Of a stretch of 64,000 nucleotides of DNA, positions 47,501 through 55,679 are shown piece after piece. Made by a program: the position numbers and the translations under genes. A model generated the notes under the pieces. That model had not been told where the DNA came from and did no database searches. It saw only the letters and a program-made list of their open reading frames with translations. This stretch comes from Allopontixanthobacter sediminis (GTDB lineage Bacteria > Pseudomonadota > Alphaproteobacteria > Sphingomonadales > Sphingomonadaceae): assembly GCF_009828115.1 (NCBI RefSeq), contig NZ_WTYL01000003.1:196501-260500 (forward strand). The letters are read 5' to 3'. Within the stretch, counting starts at the first letter, position 1; each line of letters opens with the position of its first letter.

Positions 47501-48767
47501 CTTCGCCGGACCGGCGGATGCTTTGTGGCGGCTTTCGGCAATCGAGACTTTCGACCTGACCGGTCCGGTGTCCGTAGCGGCCGACGTGACCGGATCGCTT
47601 AACAATCCGCGGGTCCGCGGATCGGTATCCAGTGACAATTTGCGGATGCAGAGCGCGCTGTCGGGGACTGACGTGAACAATATCACGTTGCGCGGTAGCT
47701 TTGCCGGTTCGCTGCTCCGCCTTAACCGGTTCAGCGGTACAGCGGTAAACGGGGGAAGCGTCAGCGGCAGCGGAACGGTCGATCTCGGAGAACTGACGAC
47801 GTCCGGCCCGAAGATCGACATCAAGATTGCCGCCAAAAACGCGCGCTTGCTCGACGCCGCCGGGCTCAGTGCGACCGTGACCGGACCGCTGCGGATCATT
47901 TCCAGCGGTTCGGGTGGAACCATCGCCGGCCGGCTCTTGATAAATCGTGCGGCCTGGACGCTGGGCAGCGCAGCCTCGGCGGAAGATCTGCCGCAAATCA
48001 AGACCACCCAGATCAACACCGCAGCCGATATCGCCCCGTCGCGGGTGCGTTCGAATCCGTGGCGGTACCTGATCGATGCCCGCGCGCCGAGCCGGGTGGA
48101 CGTCGACGGGATGGGCCTCGACAGTGAATGGTCCGCCGATATCATCCTGCGCGGAACGACCAGCGACCCGAGAATTGGCGGAGAAGCGAATGTCATCCGC
48201 GGCAGTTACAGCTTTGCCGGCACGCGGTTCGAACTGACCAGGGGGGAGATCGATTTCGATGCAAACGTGCCGATCGACCCTCGAGTAGATATCGAGGCCG
48301 AGACTTCGGCCGACGGGATCGATGTCACCGTGAGCGTCGAGGGCAACGCCCTGCAGCCCGAGATCACCTTCACTTCCACGCCGCCTCTTCCGGAGGAAGA
48401 AATCCTGTCGCGGCTGCTGTTTGGCGGTTCGATTACCGAATTGTCCGCCACGGACGCGCTCCAGTTGGGGGCCGCCTTGGCGAGCTTGCGCGGCGGCGGG
48501 GGCATGGATCCGATAAACCAGTTGCGGACCGCGATCGGTCTCGACCGGTTGAGGATCGTCAGCGCCGATCCGGCGCTCGGACGGGGAACCGCCGTGGCAG
48601 TCGGCAAGAACATCGGCCGACGTTTCTACGTCGAGATTATAACCGACGGCGGCGGTTACAGCGCCACGGAAGCGGAATTCCGGGTGACCAGCTGGCTGTC
48701 GTTGCTTGCGAGCATTTCCACAATCGGGCGCGAGAGCGTGTCGGCGGAGATCAGCAAGGACTACTGA
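44520..48767 (+). CDS. tamB: Translocation and assembly module protein TamB
   Basis: A 1415-residue inner-membrane-anchored protein with one N-terminal membrane helix (WVVGALAALAILLIAAFAVLN) followed by a very long beta-rich periplasmic part, the AsmA/TamB-type groove. The C-terminal DUF490 domain is recognisable from DIILRGTTSDPRIGGEANVI, RGEIDFDANVPIDPRVDIEAE and LPEEEILSRLLFGGSITELS. TamB partners TamA and is now also linked to phospholipid transport to the outer membrane. Its ATG overlaps the tamA stop. It ends converging with the lysozyme gene. Confidence 0.95.
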   Translation: MVDGVDEVEGQEVGHQDPATSPARRSRSRRITRWVVGALAALAILLIAAFAVLNSPIGKRFIADQIAQVAPASGLRFEVGRIDGDIFGEAVLHDVVLLDPKGRFLTIPVVELDWRPLSWITKGLDIRNLTARRGDLLRMPELLPGDPDAPILPDFDIRIDRFVIDDLTLAPGIAGEEAQRVNLTAQTDIRDGRVFVKADGRLGQRDRIYALIDAEPDGDKFDIEMDYIAPQDGVLAGMLGADAPYRGVITGDGTWSSWKGALLVRRAEERAAAFMITNRAGEYTISGQAYPEPWLTGLPASALGEAVGLIARGTLEDSVLDGNVWLFGQAVEATAAGVVDLAGNAFQTLEIGARLTDPALLGSDLRLEGASLSATLDGAFRDLSIPHELAVERFVSGETVITGITQQGTATYDGTRWVLPLTAEVERVSTGTALLDPRLVGGRLNGTVFYTGNRVLSDDLVIDFGDLTARLALQGDVERGTYALAGPVNVTGLPLENVGNVSGTAKILLTLPASAPWTLAADFNGRIPNVTNATLANLAGEAIAFRGGVTLGGASAGGLTPITFRNVVVGASKLSLRMNGRVAGGTTTLAGSGNHTQYGDFTVEAAVTDAGPEAVLVFANPLPAAGLTDVRVAIAPTEEGFAIDTEGGSLLGPFAGQLGLYAPEGGPTRIAVETLTVWKTAITGDITLSDAGASGALALSGGGLDGTIALSPRSGGQAFDVDIRARRASFGGETPISIARADIEASGLFRSSDNALETRSTITGNIFAEGISYGNLFIGRLAARADLTNGQGPITASLSGRRGGRFNLQLNANVASDRIDLVARGDFAGRRIGMPRRAVLTKLDDGGWRLAPSQISFGRGFAIAEGRFGGRGPTELELKLANMPLSLVDIAVADFGLGGTISGIIDYRGQAGQLPAGSARLKIDNLSRSGLVLTSRPIDVLLVSRLTGQQLETRAVIDEGGERRGRMQARITDMPASGDLLSRLEAGDLFAQLRFAGPADALWRLSAIETFDLTGPVSVAADVTGSLNNPRVRGSVSSDNLRMQSALSGTDVNNITLRGSFAGSLLRLNRFSGTAVNGGSVSGSGTVDLGELTTSGPKIDIKIAAKNARLLDAAGLSATVTGPLRIISSGSGGTIAGRLLINRAAWTLGSAASAEDLPQIKTTQINTAADIAPSRVRSNPWRYLIDARAPSRVDVDGMGLDSEWSADIILRGTTSDPRIGGEANVIRGSYSFAGTRFELTRGEIDFDANVPIDPRVDIEAETSADGIDVTVSVEGNALQPEITFTSTPPLPEEEILSRLLFGGSITELSATDALQLGAALASLRGGGGMDPINQLRTAIGLDRLRIVSADPALGRGTAVAVGKNIGRRFYVEIITDGGGYSATEAEFRVTSWLSLLASISTIGRESVSAEISKDY

Positions 48768-48780
48768 CGAAAGCCTGGCT

Positions 48781-49386
48781 TCAGCTTCCGGAGTACAGCT
48801 TCGCTTCTTCCGCGCGGCGGCGGACCAGGCCCTTCATCACCCGTCCGCCAGCACGGTTCCGCCGAGAGAATTCCGCCAGCGCGCCGCGGTAATCCTGCGC
48901 GCGGTGTAGTCGTGCCAGGGTGGCCCGGCGGATTGCGCCAGTATTGTAATGCAAGCATACCAGCGCATCGAATTGTGGTTGCGAGGTGGGCGCGCCGACC
49001 AAGGCGTCACTGACATCGGCCGCATAGCGGAGGAGGTCGGCGACGAGGCGGTCATCGCATTCTTGTTGGGACCAGACAGTGTCTTGAGCGACGCCCGCGC
49101 CGGTCGCACCCCAACCGATTGTCCAAGGCGCGCCGCCAGTTCCCGGATCGGGATAGGCCTCGAACATGCCATCACGGCGGATCCGTGCGCAGCCTTCAAA
49201 TGTCTTGATAAGTGCCACGCCCGCGGGCGAAATTAGCCGGGCTCCAGGCTTTTGCCGAGAGACGCCGCAGTCTGCCTCCACGGATGCTACCCGGTCGATG
49301 GCCTGATCCAGCTTGGCCACGTCCGCTTGTACCAGCTTGCGGCCAAGGATGCCGCGAACCGAATCGAAAATTACCTTGCGGTCCAT
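48781..49386 (-). CDS. GH24 lysozyme-like protein
   Basis: A protein of about 201 residues with a phage-type (GH24) lysozyme domain, which cuts peptidoglycan glycan strands. The catalytic glutamate is in LIKTFEGCARIRRDG, and EAYPDPGTGGAPWTIGWGAT carries the rest of the active site. FDALVCLHYNTGAIRRATLARLH and FSRRNRAGGRVMKGLVRRR are typical later parts. The first 60 residues (MDRKVIFDSVRGILGRKL) form an extra helical region. No signal peptide is obvious. No other phage gene is nearby, so this looks like a resident cell-wall or defence lysozyme. The start is the ATG with GAGAGGG upstream. Confidence 0.88.
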   Translation of the reverse strand: MDRKVIFDSVRGILGRKLVQADVAKLDQAIDRVASVEADCGVSRQKPGARLISPAGVALIKTFEGCARIRRDGMFEAYPDPGTGGAPWTIGWGATGAGVAQDTVWSQQECDDRLVADLLRYAADVSDALVGAPTSQPQFDALVCLHYNTGAIRRATLARLHRAQDYRGALAEFSRRNRAGGRVMKGLVRRRAEEAKLYSGS

Positions 49387-49480
49387 GGAGCTTGCCCTCT
49401 CATCTACTGGAAGGGTCAGAGCAATAGGCACGTTAGTGTTCTGTAGGAAAACCATTTCATCGCAGTAGCCCCATGAGCTT

Positions 49481-49530
49481 GTAAAGAACTCTTGACTGAC
49501 AAGAGCTCTTTACAGTAAAGAGCTCTTTAC
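49481..49530. promoter_or_regulatory. Palindromic operator array ahead of the XRE regulator
   Basis: GTAAAGAACTCTT (49481-49493) and AAGAGCTCTTTAC (49501-49513) form an inverted pair with one mismatch. A perfect 16-base palindrome GTAAAGAGCTCTTTAC follows at 49515-49530. The motif is thus present as four half-sites within 50 bases, ending 20 bases before the regulator ATG. A TTGACT at 49492-49497 could be a -35 element inside it. Autoregulation by the XRE protein is the simplest reading. Confidence 0.75.
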
Positions 49531-49550
49531 AAGCTGCAACGGGAATTTGG

Positions 49551-49760
49551 ATGCTCAACCGGGTCAAGGAATTTCGCGAAGGAAGCGGCTGGAGCCAGGG
49601 CGAACTGGCGCGCCGGCTGGGAGTTTCGCGGCAGACCATCAACGCGGTCGAGACTGACAAATACGATCCCAGCCTGCCGCTCGCGCTGCGAATGGCCAAG
49701 CTGTTCGGCGCTGCTGTGCCAGATTTGTTTATCGATGAGTGGGAGCCACAAGGGGAATGA
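49551..49760 (+). CDS. Small XRE-type helix-turn-helix regulator
   Basis: A 69-residue protein that is almost only a Cro/CI-type DNA-binding domain: WSQGELARRLGVSRQTINAVETDKYDPSLPLALRMAKLFG, where VSRQTINAVE is the recognition helix. A short acidic tail ends it. It is similar to the YozG-like small regulators found next to membrane proteins. It overlaps the following membrane gene by four bases and is preceded by palindromes matching the expected site size. It probably represses its own operon. Confidence 0.92.
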   Translation: MLNRVKEFREGSGWSQGELARRLGVSRQTINAVETDKYDPSLPLALRMAKLFGAAVPDLFIDEWEPQGE

Positions 49761-50422
49761 TGATGACCAGGGAACACGGAGATATTGCAAAGGCGCCGTT
49801 CAAGTGGCGGAAACTCATTACGTCGGTGCTGATTGGCGGCGTTGCCGGTTTTCTGGCGGCGTCCGGGTTCATGCAACTGGTTGATAGCGAAGCGCTCGGT
49901 AGGCTGAACGCCTCGCGCGAAATCGCTGGTTTGGTCGGCATTCTCTATCTGATGACCGGAGCATTTGTAGGAATTGGCGCGATCAATCCCGGCGTCGGTG
50001 CACGCTTCCTCAATGTGGAGGATGCCGACGAACTTCGCGAACAGCGCAAGGTGTTGGGGCTAAGCGCGCTCGGGATGATCGCATTCGGCGCGGTGCTGGT
50101 GATCCTTGCCTTGGCGGCGCCAATTGGTCCGATCCCGCCAGGGTTTGCCTTGGCAGGGGTAATTGCACTGATGGTGTTCTCGTTCATTACCGGTGCGCGT
50201 CAGACCCGGTTGACGGATGAGTTGATGAAGGCGGTCTCCCGAGAATCGACCTCGTTGGCCTTTTACCTGCTGTTCCTGTTCGGCGGGGGATGGGCGGCTT
50301 TGGCCCATCTGGGCTATGCGGCAGGTCCTGCCATGCTCGACTGGATCACGATGTTCGCGGCCCTGATGCTCATTTCGGCATTCTGGGTATGCGGCCGCCG
50401 CGGGATGCTGATGCCGCGCTGA
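49757..50422 (+). CDS. Membrane protein paired with the XRE regulator, hypothetical
   Basis: An integral membrane protein of about 221 residues with around six hydrophobic segments: ITSVLIGGVAGFLAASGFM, IAGLVGILYLMTGAFVGIGA, ALGMIAFGAVLVILALAA, FALAGVIALMVFSFITG, TSLAFYLLFLFGGGWAAL and MFAALMLISAFWVCG. A charged loop with FLNVEDADELREQRKVL lies between the second and third. Three ATG codons stand in tandem at 49757-49765, and AAGGGG fits the last of them best. I do not recognise a function. The coupling to a small XRE regulator is a pattern seen in several bacteria without a described role. Confidence 0.8.
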   Translation: MMMTREHGDIAKAPFKWRKLITSVLIGGVAGFLAASGFMQLVDSEALGRLNASREIAGLVGILYLMTGAFVGIGAINPGVGARFLNVEDADELREQRKVLGLSALGMIAFGAVLVILALAAPIGPIPPGFALAGVIALMVFSFITGARQTRLTDELMKAVSRESTSLAFYLLFLFGGGWAALAHLGYAAGPAMLDWITMFAALMLISAFWVCGRRGMLMPR

Positions 50423-50591
50423 GAACGTCCGGATCGGAGCGGTCCTGACGGATTTGTGCACGCCGTGATTTTCACAGGCCTCGAGCCTGTAACAGTGATA
50501 TCCTGCAAAAGCGTGTCGCTCGATAGCTCCTCGCCTGCGGTACAGAAACCTGAAGGCAGCACAGGAGCGGTCATTGATCTTGAAACGAAGA

Positions 50592-50619
50592 GTGGCGACC
50601 GGGGGTACCCGGCCGCCAC
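50592..50619. terminator. Terminator between the membrane protein and glnA
   Basis: On the minus strand a stem of 12 pairs with one G-U (GTGGCGGCCGGG / CCCGGTCGCCAC) and a TACC loop is preceded by GAGAAAA and followed by CTCTTCGTTT. It fits glnA termination. On the plus strand the hairpin has one A-C mismatch and ends in TTTT. Confidence 0.75.
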
Positions 50620-50657
50620 TTTTCTCCGATTTCGCAGCATTCGTCCGAGACTGTTGC

Positions 50658-52067
50658 TCAGGCGCTATAGTACATGTCGTATTCGACCGGGCACGGGGTG
50701 GTTTCCATGCGCAGCACTTCCGACCATTTGAGCTCCATATAGGCTTCGATCTGGTCTTTCGAGAAAACGTCACCCTTGAGCAGGAAGTCGTGATCGGCTT
50801 CAAGTGATTCCAGGGCTTCCCGGAGCGAACCGCAGACGGTCGGCACTTCGGCCAGTTCGGCTGGTGGCAAGTCGTACAGGTTCTTGTCCATCGCTTCGCC
50901 GGGGTGGATCTTGTTCGCGATCCCGTCGAGCCCGGCCATCAGCAGCGCTGCCGAGGACAGGTAGGGGTTGGCGAGCGGATCGGGGAAGCGGAATTCCACG
51001 CGCTTCGCCTTTTCGCCTGCACCGTAAGGAATGCGGCACGATGCGGAACGGTTGCGGGCCGAATACGCCAGCAGCACCGGGGCTTCGAACCCGGGCACCA
51101 GGCGCTTGTAGCTGTTGGTGGTCGGATTGGTGAACGCGTTGAGCGCCTTGGCGTGCTTGATCACGCCGCCGATGTAATAAAGGCAGGTGTCCGACAGTCC
51201 CGCATAACCGTTACCGGCGAAGGTGTTCTTGCCTTCGTTCCAGATCGACATGTGGGTGTGCATGCCCGATCCGTTATCTTCCTTGATCGGCTTGGGCATG
51301 AAAGTGGCCGTCTTGCCGTAAGCGTGCGCAACCTGCTGGACCACATATTTGTAAATCTGCATGTTGTCGGCGGTTTCCAGCAAGGTTCCGAAGGTAACCC
51401 CCAGTTCGTGCTGTGCCGATGCCACTTCGTGGTGATGCTTGTCGCAGGGCAGGCCCATTTCCAGCATCGTGCTGACCATTTCGCCGCGGATGTCGACGGC
51501 GCTATCGACCGGAGCGACGGGGAAGTAGCCGCCCTTCGCGCGCGGGCGGTGGCCCATGTTGCCGCTTTCGTATTCCTTGCCGGAATTGGTCGGCAACTCG
51601 ATATCGTCGATCGCGAAGCCCGACGCGGCATAGCCGTCTTCAAAGCGGACATCGTCGAACATGAAGAACTCGGCTTCCGCGCCGACATAGATCGTATCGC
51701 CGAGGCCAGTCGTCTTTACATAGGCCTGTGCGCGCTTTGCGGTCGAGCGCGGATCGCGGCCGTAGAGTTCGCCGGTCGAGGGTTCGACGATATCGCAGAA
51801 CAGGATCATCATCGGCGTCGCGCTGAACGGGTCAATGTACACGCGGTCGAGGTCGGGGCGCAGGATCATGTCGGATTCGTTGATGACCTTCCAGCCTTCG
51901 ATGGAAGAGCCATCGAACATCAAACCGTCATCGAGTTCATCCTCCCCCAGGACGCCGGCGACCATCGTGAGGTGCTGCCATTTGCCCTTGGGGTCGGTGA
52001 AGCGCAGGTCCACCCATTCGATTTCTTCGTCCTTGATTTGCTTCAGGACTTCTTTCGCAGTCGCCAT
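50658..52067 (-). CDS. glnA: Glutamine synthetase type I
   Basis: A 469-residue GSI-beta enzyme that makes glutamine from glutamate and ammonia. Visible landmarks are [31 protein letters not shown] and the ATP/Mg site [17 protein letters not shown]. The glutamate-binding [12 protein letters not shown] and [26 protein letters not shown] follow. The tyrosine in [12 protein letters not shown] is where adenylylation happens in the family, so GlnE/PII control is expected. SD AGAGGGAA. It lies downstream of glnB in the same direction. Confidence 0.98.
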   Translation of the reverse strand: MATAKEVLKQIKDEEIEWVDLRFTDPKGKWQHLTMVAGVLGEDELDDGLMFDGSSIEGWKVINESDMILRPDLDRVYIDPFSATPMMILFCDIVEPSTGELYGRDPRSTAKRAQAYVKTTGLGDTIYVGAEAEFFMFDDVRFEDGYAASGFAIDDIELPTNSGKEYESGNMGHRPRAKGGYFPVAPVDSAVDIRGEMVSTMLEMGLPCDKHHHEVASAQHELGVTFGTLLETADNMQIYKYVVQQVAHAYGKTATFMPKPIKEDNGSGMHTHMSIWNEGKNTFAGNGYAGLSDTCLYYIGGVIKHAKALNAFTNPTTNSYKRLVPGFEAPVLLAYSARNRSASCRIPYGAGEKAKRVEFRFPDPLANPYLSSAALLMAGLDGIANKIHPGEAMDKNLYDLPPAELAEVPTVCGSLREALESLEADHDFLLKGDVFSKDQIEAYMELKWSEVLRMETTPCPVEYDMYYSA

Positions 52068-52188
52068 TTGTATTCCCTCTTGAACGTCCAGGGCTTGATG
52101 GGTTACCGGCCTCGGCCCGCCCCTTAGGGCCGCGCGGTTTGACTAGATAGCTGGGGTGCCGGACCCGCCGGAACGGATCTTCACCCCC

Positions 52189-52539
<351 letters not shown>

Positions 52540-52627
52540 CTAAGCATCAAACCGGCTCTGTCACGGCGGGCCGGTATCCCAACGTTTCGCCTCGCGAGTG
52601 CCAATCCTTCTCTAATTCAGAAAAGTA

Positions 52628-52645
52628 ATCCAAGAATCGTGCCAA
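52628..52645 (-). promoter_or_regulatory. Possible sigma-54 promoter for glnB
   Basis: Read on the minus strand, TTGGCACG-ATTC-TTGGAT resembles the -24/-12 consensus TTGGCACG-N4-TTGCW with one mismatch in the -12 part. It is about 100 bases ahead of glnB. NtrC control would fit the genes, but the site is inferred. Confidence 0.35.
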
Positions 52646-52823
52646 GGCATGGAAGCTCAGGGGTAACGCAAACTGCGCGATTGCCAAAGCCCGTATTGCC
52701 AGTGGTCCACACAGGATAAGTGCGGTCTGCGCAGAGACACGCTGGGGCGGGATCGCTCGAGATTGCCCAAAATAAGGGCGGGTTCTGCCTAATTTTGAGG
52801 CAGCGCGCGTCGCACTCGGTTTA

Positions 52824-53765
52824 TCAGGTGGATGTTGTAAGGGAGAGACCGGTTTCTTCCGGAAGGCCGGACATCAGGTTGAGTGACTGAACCGCGGCGC
52901 CGCTGGCGCCTTTGCCGAGGTTGTCCAATTTCGCGATCAACCGTGCCTGCGTTCCGTCCGCACTGCCGAAAACGTGCAGGTCCATCCCGTCCGAAGGGGC
53001 GGCATCCTTGCGGAGCAACAATTCATCCGGAGCATTTCCAAGCGGTGACACGCGGACGATCGCCGATCCGGTATAGAATTCGCTCAGTGCGCGGTGCATC
53101 TCGGCAGCCGTACCGGCTCCGCACATGGCGCCAAGGGCCAGCGGAACATCGACCGCCATACCGCGGTGCGCATCAATCACTGCGGGCGAGAACAGCGGTT
53201 CATGAGCCAGGTCGGCATAACGCTGCATCTCGGCCAAATGCTTGTGACCCAGACCAAGGCCATAACCGCGCCAGGCTATGCCCGGGTCAGCCGCGAACCG
53301 GTCGATGAGCGCGTTGCCGCCGCCGGAATAGCCGGACACTGCGTTAACGCTGAACGCCCAGTCGGCGGGGAGCAAACCCGCGCGGATCAGAGGTGCGACC
53401 AGCGCGAGGAACCCGGTGGGATAGCAGCCAGGGTTGGAAACACGTTTGGCCGCCGCGATCTGTTCACGCCCGATCAGTTCCTGGAAACCGTAGGTCCACC
53501 CCTCGGCCACACGGTGCGCGGTGGAGGCGTCGATCACCTTGGTGCGGGGGTTGTCGATCAGCGCCACCGCTTCGCGCGCGGCGTCATCGGGGAGGCACAA
53601 GATCGCAACGTCGCAGTCGTTGATCGCTTCCCGCCGGGCCGACGCGTCCTTGCGCAGTTCGCCGGGCAGGGTGAGGAGGGAAAATTCCTCGCGGCCAGCC
53701 AGCCGCTGGCGGATTTCAAGGCCGGTCGTCCCTGCGGCGCCGTCGATAAAAACGCTGGTTGTCAT
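52824..53765 (-). CDS. argC: N-acetyl-gamma-glutamyl-phosphate reductase, type 2
   Basis: A 313-residue NADPH enzyme of arginine synthesis that reduces N-acetylglutamyl phosphate. The start is the ATG of MTTSVFIDGAAGTTG, the Rossmann motif. The active cysteine is in VSNPGCYPTGFLAL. The short length and DCDVAILCLPDDAAREAV match the type 2 AGPR form. Its ATG overlaps the stop of the SH3 protein gene by four bases. Confidence 0.95.
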   Translation of the reverse strand: MTTSVFIDGAAGTTGLEIRQRLAGREEFSLLTLPGELRKDASARREAINDCDVAILCLPDDAAREAVALIDNPRTKVIDASTAHRVAEGWTYGFQELIGREQIAAAKRVSNPGCYPTGFLALVAPLIRAGLLPADWAFSVNAVSGYSGGGNALIDRFAADPGIAWRGYGLGLGHKHLAEMQRYADLAHEPLFSPAVIDAHRGMAVDVPLALGAMCGAGTAAEMHRALSEFYTGSAIVRVSPLGNAPDELLLRKDAAPSDGMDLHVFGSADGTQARLIAKLDNLGKGASGAAVQSLNLMSGLPEETGLSLTTST

Positions 53766-54241
53766 AAACCCGGTTCGGCGAGTTGGGCGGTCGGGACATA
53801 GCCCGTCGGACCGTCCGGACCAACGCAGCCCCACGACCACGCGCCCGCATGGTCGAGCACTTCGAACGAACTGCCGGCAGGTAATGTGGCAACGGTCCTG
53901 GCATCTGCGCTTGCAGTCAGTTTGAGCGCCGCATCCGCAGCGCCGATCCGGTACAATTGCGGGACGACGTAATGCGCCACCAGGTAGCGGTCGGCCAGCG
54001 CGATATGGGCCAGGTCGCCTCGCAGCGGGAGCGTTCCCGGGGCCGGGCGCACGACCGGGCCATCAAGGGTGAGCAAGCCCTCGGGCAGTTCATAATCGCC
54101 AACCATATTCACCGGATCGATCTGCCCCGCCATTCGATTGCTGTCGTTGCCCCGCGAGAGGAGTTGCGCGCGCTTAGCCCCTTGCACGGCTGCGGGCAAG
54201 CGTGGGGCCGTTTCACGCCGGTGCGGAACCGTTGCGGCCAT
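53762..54241 (-). CDS. SH3-domain protein, possible truncated NlpC/P60 peptidase
   Basis: A protein of about 159 residues. The start is the ATG of MAATVPHRRE, overlapping pepA by 29 bases. The middle (LPLRGDLAHIALADRYLVAHYVVPQLYRI) and the SH3-like end (SADARTVATLPAGSSFEVLDHAGAWSWGCVGPDGPTGYVPTAQL) closely match the N-terminal half of sphingomonad C40 peptidases, which follow pepA genes. Those enzymes then continue into a catalytic NlpC/P60 domain with a cysteine. Here the frame stops right after the SH3 domain and argC starts. The protein thus has no visible catalytic residue. Confidence 0.75.
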   Translation of the reverse strand: MAATVPHRRETAPRLPAAVQGAKRAQLLSRGNDSNRMAGQIDPVNMVGDYELPEGLLTLDGPVVRPAPGTLPLRGDLAHIALADRYLVAHYVVPQLYRIGAADAALKLTASADARTVATLPAGSSFEVLDHAGAWSWGCVGPDGPTGYVPTAQLAEPGL

Positions 54242-55631
54242 ACCGGCGCTGGAGCATGCGGAAGGCCGCGCGAAGCCCATAGGCCGCGCCGCCTTTCGGC
54301 CGCCCGGGCTTAGCGAAGGGGCGCCATGCGAAGGTGTCGAAATGGGCCCAGTCAATCGGCGTGCCGTCTTTCTGGTCGCCGACGAACTTGTCGAGAAACA
54401 GGCCCGCGACACTCGCCCCGGCGAAGGAATTGGTGTGCGAGTTGTTGATGTCGGCAATGTCCGATTTCAGCCATTCGGCGTAAGCTTCGGGCAGGGGCAT
54501 CCGCCACGGCGGATCGTCGCATTCGGCGCCTGCATCCAGCAGTTCCTTAGCGGTATTATCCCGCCGGGTCATCAGAGCGGGATAGTCCGGACCCAAGGCA
54601 ACCCGTGCCGCGCCGGTCAAGGTCGCGAAATCGATAATCAGTTCCGGATATTCCTCGCTCGCCTTGGCCAGGGCATCGCCAAGGACCAGGCGGCCTTCCG
54701 CGTCAGTGTTGCCGATCTCGACCGTCAGTCCCTTGCGGCTCCTGAGGACGTCGCCGGGGCGGAAAGCGTTGCCGGAAATCGCATTTTCGACCGCCGGGAC
54801 CAGCAGGTGAAGCCTGACCGGCAGGCCGCTGCCCATGATCAGGTCGGCCAAAGCCAACGCATGGGCCGCGCCGCCCATATCCTTCTTCATCAGCAGCATG
54901 CCGGCGGACGATTTGACGTCCAGCCCGCCGGAATCGAAGCACACTCCCTTGCCGACGATCGCCAGCCGCGGAGACTCGGGTTTGCCCCACACCAGTTCGA
55001 TCAGCCGGGGCGCGTGGCTGCGCGCGGCAGCGCGTCCAACGGCATGGATCATCGGATGTTCGCGTTCGAGTGCGTCGCCTTTGGTGACGGTCAGTTCTGC
55101 GCTATATTTCTTGGCCAAACCGGCGGCTATGTCTTCAAGCGCAGCCGGGCCCATATCTTCGGCCGGGGTGTTGACCAGATCGCAGACCATGTTGACGGCC
55201 CTGGCTTCGGCAAGGGCAGGGTCGATAGCGCCGACCTGCTTCGACAGCAGGATACGCGGGCCGGATTCCTCGGCGTCCGACTTGTAGCGGGTGAAACTGT
55301 ATTGAGCGGTCTGCCACCCGAAAATCGCTGGCCCGGGGTCCCGATCCGCCAGCCGGTAAGTGCCCGGCGGCAATTCTTCCGCCAGTTTGCCCAGGCACCA
55401 GCTGGAGAGGGTATCGGGATTGGCAACGCCGCCAACCGCGAACCAATCGTCACCGTCGGGAATGATCCCGACCTGATAGCCGCTTCCATCGAACTTCTGT
55501 GCCGCCAGTGCTGCGCGCTGTCCGCCGGACAGTGTCCTCGCCCAGCTGTCAAAGGCCTCTTTGTTGACTAGGTGGATGCGGATAGCGTCCTGTTCGCGGT
55601 CGGCTTGGATCAAATCGGGTTTATTGCTCAT
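54213..55631 (-). CDS. Leucyl aminopeptidase family protein (M17)
   Basis: A 472-residue metallo-aminopeptidase that removes N-terminal residues from peptides. The ATG of MSNKPDLIQ is chosen, with AAAGGCG upstream. The C-terminal M17 domain has VGKGVCFDSGGLDVKSSAGMLLMKKDMGGAAH with metal-binding lysine and aspartates, and NTDAEGRLVLGDALAKA with the catalytic arginine and glutamate. The N-terminal domain is weakly conserved. It belongs to the PepB-like branch of the family found in sphingomonads. The SH3 protein gene follows with an overlap. Confidence 0.93.
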   Translation of the reverse strand: MSNKPDLIQADREQDAIRIHLVNKEAFDSWARTLSGGQRAALAAQKFDGSGYQVGIIPDGDDWFAVGGVANPDTLSSWCLGKLAEELPPGTYRLADRDPGPAIFGWQTAQYSFTRYKSDAEESGPRILLSKQVGAIDPALAEARAVNMVCDLVNTPAEDMGPAALEDIAAGLAKKYSAELTVTKGDALEREHPMIHAVGRAAARSHAPRLIELVWGKPESPRLAIVGKGVCFDSGGLDVKSSAGMLLMKKDMGGAAHALALADLIMGSGLPVRLHLLVPAVENAISGNAFRPGDVLRSRKGLTVEIGNTDAEGRLVLGDALAKASEEYPELIIDFATLTGAARVALGPDYPALMTRRDNTAKELLDAGAECDDPPWRMPLPEAYAEWLKSDIADINNSHTNSFAGASVAGLFLDKFVGDQKDGTPIDWAHFDTFAWRPFAKPGRPKGGAAYGLRAAFRMLQRRYGRNGSAPA

Positions 55632-55679
55632 GGGAACGCCTTTACACACCAAGCGCTGAATTGGGCGAGGAGAATTTCC

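Noticed and set aside
48781-49386. Prophage remnant based on the lysozyme gene
   Set aside because: No second phage gene, attachment repeat or tRNA is nearby.
50904-52127. Open frame of 407 codons antisense to glnA
   Set aside because: glnA is full-length with all motifs; the opposite frame is a shadow.
54138-55571. Open frame of 477 codons antisense to the M17 aminopeptidase
   Set aside because: The aminopeptidase and SH3 genes explain the region and no family pattern is seen.
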